A stretch of 64,000 bases of DNA from contig NW_025408673.1 of the NCBI RefSeq assembly GCF_020360975.1, positions 2,356,001-2,420,000 on the forward strand, written 5' to 3'. The stretch is from Hirsutella rhossiliensis. Lineage: Eukaryota > Ascomycota > Sordariomycetes > Hypocreales > Ophiocordycipitaceae. Position 1 is the stretch's first letter; each line of letters begins with the position of its first letter. The notes beneath the pieces are model-generated. The model searched no databases. It was given only the letters and a program-made list of their open reading frames with translations, and was not told where the DNA came from. A program made the position numbers and the translations under genes. Positions 58,666 through 64,000 of this stretch are shown in pieces.

Positions 58666-61141
58666 ATGGACCTCGACGAATTCTCCGACGATGGCTTCGA
58701 CGACCTGACTGACCATGCGCTCCAAGAGCTCGAACGCAATGCCATCCAGCTCACCCAGGCTCAAGCCGCCCCAAGACTCAGTCCGCGGAAGCCTCCGTCT
58801 CAGGAGCCGCATACGCGCATCTCTGACTACGGCTGGGAGGAAGAAGACGATGACCTGGACAACTCCGAAGTCATCAACGACGCTGGCCTCCCCATTGGCC
58901 GCCCTGTCGTCGACAACACCTTGCAACAGCGAGAGCGGCAGCGAGAGCAGCAGCGGCGTCTGGCAGAAGCCCAACTCCCGCGCCGACCTCTTCCTCAGGT
59001 CCCCAACCCGAGATGGAACCCGACTGTCGATCCCGCCAACCGCCCAGGCGCCGCCATGCCGGCCCGGGTGACTGTTGCTCCTCCCAACCAGACCTTCCCC
59101 GGCTCCCAACGCTTCCAGCCCCAGGGCCTCGGCCGCGTCAACGCCCCTCAGCCAAGCCAACTCGCCCGACCGATACTTGCCCAGAATCGCTTCGCACCAT
59201 CGCAGCAGTCGCAAGCGGGCGATGTTGTGCAGGCCCTGCAGCAGCGCTTGCGCGCCCTCGAAGCCGAGCTCAACGCCGCCCGCGGCGAGGCGTCCATCAT
59301 CCGCGCCAACTCGGCAAAGGCCCAGCAAGAGTACGAGGCCCAGACCACACGCCTCAAAAAGCTCAATGCCGAGCAGGTGGCCAAGCAGGAGCGTATCGTC
59401 GAAGCCGCCATTGCCGCCGAGAGGAGCGCCAACACCGAGCTCCAGTTCCTGCAACGGGACATGAGGGAGGTCAGTGACCGAGCCCGGAGAAAAGAGACTG
59501 CCAATGGGCCGGCATCAGGCATGACGACACCCAAGAAGGCATCTAAAACGTGGGGGTTCGCCGATGGCTTCGACGAGATGGACATGGCCGAGAGCCCCAG
59601 CAAAACCCAGGCGCGCACCAGGGGCTCCGGCTCGGTCGCCGCAAACGTCGGAGAGAGGACACCGAGTAAGGGAAAGAGGAAGCGCCCGATAGTCGACAGT
59701 CCCGTGGCCGCGTTGGAGACACACACCGAAGATGTAGTCATGGCGGAGGACAGGCCAGTCGCTGCCTCTGCCGCACAGCCTCTGATGCTGGAAGCAACCC
59801 CTGCGGCTCCCTTTGAGGTGAGAAAATCAACGTGCAGGCCATGGCTACTGCGTTCCCGTGTCTGACGAGTGCTTCTGCTAGTTTCTCCAGTTGGCGCTGG
59901 ACCACGGTGCTTTTCAACAGCAGCCGCCCACGTTTGACACCTTGTCGCGGGTTGCATTCCCGTCTGACCCGACTGCGACCTCTCTTGCTTCCATGATCTT
60001 CGAGAAACTGCCGCTCATGGGCGATCCTCGTCGGCCGATGCAGCTCCTTGTCGACTTTGCCGAACACATCATCTCGTTATGGGCGCGATGCGTAGAAGAG
60101 CAGTTTTGGGAGCCGGTCAAGTATCTCGTTGCTCTCATCTCGTTTACCTTTGATCTTCACACAATCTCGGTGGCGCCGCTTATCGTCGCGAACCTCGCCC
60201 CCATCGCTCAGGCGACCATGCTGGTCCTGGCCGAGGCACGGCGGCGGCTTCTCGAAGGCACCCTGCCGGGCGACAACGAGTTGGGCTTTCTAGAAGAGCA
60301 CATCGACACGACGCGGATCCTCTCTCTGCTCTACATGTCAGCCTTGGCCTGCGCCACGACGCCGAGCGAGACCGAAAATGGCTTCGAGTACACCGCCGTT
60401 GGGTTCTGGAGGCTCATGTCTCTGGACGTGGTGCTCCTCCTCCTGACGCCCAAGCAAAAGTTGAGCGACATCATCGGCATGCTCGATCTCCTGGCCTCGT
60501 CGTCGCTGCCTGGGTCGATTGGGCCCGTCACCGACGAGGCGGACCCTGTCATCATTGCGCGAGCCGTGATCGAGCGGGTATCGGCCAAGCTGACGGAGCA
60601 GCCCCGGCCCTCAATGGCGGCGGAACAGAGAAGACGGCTACGTCTTACGGCCCTGCGGACGCTGGTTGCATTTGCGCTCTATCCATTCGGTGCTTTGCAA
60701 CTCGCCTCTCACAACGGCGCCCTTCCGCGTCTCGTCACTTGTTTGAGTGCGTCCATTGATGATTTGTACGACCAACCTGTTGCCCTCCATCTACTGCCTC
60801 CTCTTCCCGACTCCCTCAACTGCTCCTTGAAATTGCCAGAGTCCACGGCATCCGCCGATCTGTACTGCATCATCTCCCAGAGCGTCCTGCTCATCCACAG
60901 GCTAGTCACCGACCCGAGCACGTCCAACGTGGCCGATATCAGCCAAAAGCTGTCTGTGGCCCACGGTGGGAGTCAACGCTATCTCCTCGCACTCGGGAGA
61001 CTGACATTTGCGGAGGAAGATCTGATCATAGAGGCGGGCATCGAAGCAGAGGTGGCCGAGGCTGCCCACGAGCTCTTGGAATTGAACGTTACGCCCGACG
61101 ACGGAGAGGCCGTTGGCGAGGCTTTTGGGGCGTTGACATGA
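58666..61141 (+). CDS. uvsD: Checkpoint protein ATRIP/Rad26/UvsD
   Basis: Two exons: 58666..59817 and 59882..61141 (803 aa); the intron is GTGAGA...TAG, phase 0, joining PFE to FLQLALDHGAF. The protein is the partner of the ATR-type kinase and brings it to RPA-coated single-stranded DNA. The N-terminus MDLDEFSDDGFDDLTDHAL is acidic with spaced hydrophobics, like the RPA70N-binding motif of ATRIP. A coiled coil covers about residues 186-275 (ALQQRLRALEAELNAARGE and onward), the kinase/dimer contact region in the family. A basic segment GKRKRP is a likely nuclear signal. The C-terminal ~420 residues are helical repeats without a catalytic motif, as expected. The assignment to Rad26/UvsD rests on this architecture and on fungal-type sequence. 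The stop codon sits inside a 35-bp tandem duplication. Confidence 0.8.
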
Positions 61142-61210
61142 AGATTCGAGGCACGGCGTCTGGGGCGTTGACATGAAGATTCGAGGCACAGCGTCTGGGG
61201 CGTTGACAAT
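61126..61210 (+). repeat. 35-bp tandem duplication over the ATRIP stop codon
   Basis: A unit beginning GGGGCGTTGACATGAAG and ending GGCGTCT is present twice with one change, then a third partial copy (GGGGCGTTGACA). The first copy contains the last codons and TGA of the gene. Confidence 0.85.
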
Positions 61211-61843
61211 ACATCTGTCACCTGTCTGATTCGCATAGATGAGGCAGGCATCCTCGGGCACTGGACAAGGCGTCCGACTGTTGGATCATCTGAAATGAGT
61301 TTTATTTCGAGGTCTCACCACAAAGAGCTCTGGAGAAAAAGTTACAGCTTAAACATTACCTTCTACGATTTCAAGAGGGCATGGCACAAGTCGGAGAAAA
61401 ATCGAGGCTTATTTACGCTTCCCACGGCAAGGGACGAGGCCCAAGGATTGCTGGCCCACGCCCACTTCGTTTCTCGGCACTCACAAACCAGCATAAAAAC
61501 GCATTCCTCCTTTCAATCGCAGGCGCGGTATGCTTGGATAAAACGACATGTCTCCAATGAGCTCGCAAGAAGCCGATCAGTTCATTGAAAAGAGCGAATA
61601 GTAAGATTATAATGTCTAGTAAGAATCCATCCCAAGTTCCGTGCTCAACTCGATTACCACCGAATTACCCCGGTCACCGCTCATTATTAATACTGAGTTT
61701 TGATTTTCCAATGCGTTTTACTACTCACTTACCATGATACCGCCTTGGAACAAAGAAAATTAATAAAATTAAGTGAGTGGAAGAAACGAAGAAGTAGAAA
61801 GGGGAAGAAGAGAGTGGAAGACGCTGAGGCGCACTGTAGGTGA
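61211..61843. other. Gene-free stretch between convergent 3' ends
   Basis: About 630 bp with no supported gene. Confidence 0.45.
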
Positions 61844-64000
61844 TTACTGGGCAACCACCTCCGCACGCCCCAGGAGGCCGCCCAGCGCCGAGCCGACCTC
61901 GTCAACGGCGCCATCGACCGTTTCGACGCCACCGGCGACAATGCAGCCGATGGATCCCAGGAGGCCGTTGCACCGGCCCTTGCCAGTTGGCGTTGGCTGG
62001 CTGTTCTTCTTGGTGGCCGTCGGCGGAGAGGGTACTTTGCTAGGCTGTTTGGGCGACTGTCCGCTGCTCGGGTTCTTGGATGGGTTTTCCTTCTTGGGAG
62101 GGCTCGGGGGAGTTCCCTCGTCCTGGTTGCTCGAGGGGCTGCCCTTATCGGACGGTGACGGAGCGGGCACATCGCTGGGCTGCTTGGGCGGTTCCGCCTT
62201 GTCTGGGGTCGGGGCCGGGGTTTCTTTATTGGGGACGCTCGGGGGGGTTCCCGCGTCCGGGTTGCTTGGGGGGTTACCTGAGTCGGGTGATGAAGGAGGA
62301 GGCACTTCGGCGGGCTGCTTGGGCTGTCCCACCTTGTCCGGGGTCTGGGCCGGGGTTTCGTTGTTCGGGGTGCTCGGAGGGGCTCCCTTGTTGGCGTTCT
62401 CATTCGGGGGAGTTCCCTCGTTGGGGTTGCTCAGGGAGGTTTCCGCGTTCGGGTTGCTCGGAGGGTTGCCTCTGTCGGGCGATGGCGGAGGGGCCACAGC
62501 GCTGGGAGTCTGGGGTTTCTTCCCATTCATCCCCAAGAGGTTGCCGAGCGCCTCGCCAACCCCCTTGGCGGTGCCCTCGACCGTATCGACACCACCGGCG
62601 ACGATGCAGCCCAGCGATCCGAGTACGCCGTTGCATCGGCTCGGGTCATCAGCCGGGAGGATGCCATCCTGGTTCGGGGTGCCGGGGGGCAGCTTGGTGG
62701 GCACGGGACCTTTGCCGCCTGGCGTGAGGCTGGGCTTGGTTCCGTTGAAGCTACCCTTGCTGACCGGGGCGGGCTTTTCGTTATTGGCATCGGGCTGGGG
62801 GTTGACCGGAACCGGAACTGGGAGGACGATCGGGGGGGGGTTGGACTTCGTGTCGACGGGGCTGGGGTACGGACTGGGACTACCGGCGTTGGGGACGGGC
62901 TCCGGGCTGACAGGGCTGGGGTTCTGGCTTGGGCTGCCGGCGTTGGGGACGGGCTCCGGGCCGACGGGGCTTGGGGTCGGCTTCGAAGTGTCGCTAACGG
63001 GGACATAGCTTGGGTTGATGACAACGTCCGGCTTTCCGTCGCCGTTGGTATCAACAACGCCGCCCGGGCCGACCTTGGTGTCCGGCTTGCCGTCTCCGTT
63101 GGTGTCGACCCCGCCGTCGGGAAGAACCTTGACGTCGGGCTTGCCATCTCCGTTGGTGTCAATGTCCCCGTTAGGCTGGACCTTGGTATCCGGCCGCCCG
63201 TCTCGATTAGTGTCCACAGGAGCACCGGGTCCGACGTTCTTATCTGGGTTCTTGTCCGCTTTGTCGTCGGGGTTGGGGATACTTGGGTTGATCACAAGGT
63301 CCGGCTTTCCATCGCCATTGGTATCAACAACGCCGCCCGGGCCGACCTTGGTGTCCGGCTTGCCGTCTCCGTTGGTGTCGACTCCTCCGTCGGGAAGAAC
63401 CTTGACGTCGGGCTTGCCATCTCCGTTGGTGTCAATATCCCCATTAGGCTGGACCTTGGTATCCGGCCGTCCGTCTAGGTCCGTGTCTACGGGGGCACCG
63501 GGTCCAGAGCTCTTATTGGGGATCTTGTTCCCTTTGCCGTCGACCTTGGGGGATCCGCTGGATTCAGCGTCTGGGACGGGCTTCGGGCTAACAGGGCTGG
63601 GACTCGAGCTCGGACTGTCGACGTTGGGGACATTGCTTGGGTTGATGACAAGATCGGGCTTTCCGTCGCCGTCAGTGTCAACGGCGCCGCCCGGGCCGAC
63701 TTTGGTATCCGGCTTGCCGTCTCCGTTGGTGTCGACTCCTCCGTCGGGCAGGACCTTGACGTCAGGCTTGCCATCTCCGTTGGTGTCAATGTCCCCGTTG
63801 GGTTGAACCTTGGTATCCGGGCGTCCGTCTAGGTCGGTGTCCACCGGGGCACCGGGCCCGACGTTCTTATCTGGAACCCTGTCCCCTTTTCCATTGCTCT
63901 TATCCGGGACCTTGTCGCCTTTGCCGCCGCTCTTGTCTGGGATCTTGTCCCCTTTGCCGCCAACCTTGGGGTATTCGCCGGAGTTGACGTCTGGGAGCTC
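61844..64000 (-). CDS. Large protein with DTNGDGKPD calcium-loop repeats and two C-terminal CNG/GCIVAGGV modules (partial, runs off right edge)
   Basis: Open frame from the window edge to TAA at 61844-61846, 718 codons visible; the N-terminus lies outside. The edge-side part has short KGDKVPDKS repeats. Three blocks follow (about 63845-63630, 63485-63280 and 63220-63000). Each holds four 18-residue units of the form (V)DTNGDGKPDxKVxPxG. The D-x-N-x-D-G-x-x-D spacing is that of thrombospondin type 3/dockerin-like Ca-binding loops. A Pro/Ser-rich linker leads to CNGVLGSLGCIVAGGVDTVEG by boundaries (about 62637-62570). A second Pro/Ser/Asn linker (GNPPSNPDAGTPPS type) leads to a near-copy CNGLLGSIGCIVAGGVETVDG at 61970-61905, which ends the protein. 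It is probably secreted or wall-attached (inference from composition). I recognise no named family. The repeats make it a candidate adhesin or matrix protein. Confidence 0.75.
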   Translation of the reverse strand, partial: ELPDVNSGEYPKVGGKGDKIPDKSGGKGDKVPDKSNGKGDRVPDKNVGPGAPVDTDLDGRPDTKVQPNGDIDTNGDGKPDVKVLPDGGVDTNGDGKPDTKVGPGGAVDTDGDGKPDLVINPSNVPNVDSPSSSPSPVSPKPVPDAESSGSPKVDGKGNKIPNKSSGPGAPVDTDLDGRPDTKVQPNGDIDTNGDGKPDVKVLPDGGVDTNGDGKPDTKVGPGGVVDTNGDGKPDLVINPSIPNPDDKADKNPDKNVGPGAPVDTNRDGRPDTKVQPNGDIDTNGDGKPDVKVLPDGGVDTNGDGKPDTKVGPGGVVDTNGDGKPDVVINPSYVPVSDTSKPTPSPVGPEPVPNAGSPSQNPSPVSPEPVPNAGSPSPYPSPVDTKSNPPPIVLPVPVPVNPQPDANNEKPAPVSKGSFNGTKPSLTPGGKGPVPTKLPPGTPNQDGILPADDPSRCNGVLGSLGCIVAGGVDTVEGTAKGVGEALGNLLGMNGKKPQTPSAVAPPPSPDRGNPPSNPNAETSLSNPNEGTPPNENANKGAPPSTPNNETPAQTPDKVGQPKQPAEVPPPSSPDSGNPPSNPDAGTPPSVPNKETPAPTPDKAEPPKQPSDVPAPSPSDKGSPSSNQDEGTPPSPPKKENPSKNPSSGQSPKQPSKVPSPPTATKKNSQPTPTGKGRCNGLLGSIGCIVAGGVETVDGAVDEVGSALGGLLGRAEVVAQ

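Noticed and set aside
58513..59454. 313-aa minus-strand frame
   Set aside because: Antisense to ATRIP exon 1.
61773..63008. 411-aa Gly/Leu-rich plus-strand frame
   Set aside because: Antisense to the repeat protein; apparent repeats mirror the DNA repeats of the true strand.
1..64000. CRISPR array or operon-type features
   Set aside because: The window is eukaryotic nuclear DNA; the only short tandem arrays (48031-48135, 61126-61210) lack spacers.

Overview
This window is nuclear DNA of a filamentous ascomycete. The genes carry short (about 45-90 nt) GT-AG introns with CTRAC/CTAAC-like branch sites, and the predicted proteins are Pezizomycotina types: fungal GH16 glucanase, DUF3405, PalI/SUR7-like membrane protein, HET-domain protein and fungal LIM protein. 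A Sordariomycete, probably in Hypocreales, is my inference from gene content and style; the sequence does not name the species.

Layout. Bases 1-33 kb and 58.6-64 kb are the conserved core. They hold the first exon of a secreted GH16 glucanase (left edge, minus), mitochondrial methionyl-tRNA formyltransferase, an unrecognised acidic protein, a DUF3405 type II membrane protein, a LIM-domain protein, inositol-3-phosphate synthase (INO1), the replication checkpoint mediator Mrc1 and CDP-DAG synthase (CDS1). At the right end are the ATRIP/Rad26/UvsD checkpoint protein and a large Ca-binding-repeat protein that runs off the edge. INO1 and CDS1 make the two precursors of phosphatidylinositol. Mrc1 and ATRIP act in one replication-stress checkpoint, and each has a MluI-box hexamer close upstream. 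The core contains very long gene-free stretches (237-6177, 12192-16187, 18380-24042).

Bases about 33-58 kb form an accessory block. It holds an APH-family kinase pseudogene, a small secreted unknown protein and a divergent pair made of a broken GMC alcohol-oxidase-like gene and an intact M20 hydantoinase/carbamoylase-type amidohydrolase. It also holds MITE-like and other repeat debris, a Cys-rich secreted-protein gene with one stop at a Cys position, and a PalI/SUR7-like protein. The rest is a complete 5.8-kb Ty3/Gypsy chromovirus (nearly identical 176-bp LTRs, 5-bp target duplication ACTGG, self-priming type PBS, frameshifted gag-pol) and a HET-domain gene.

Exon boundaries were worked out by hand from splice signals plus reading-frame and family continuity. 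No transcript data or searches were available.
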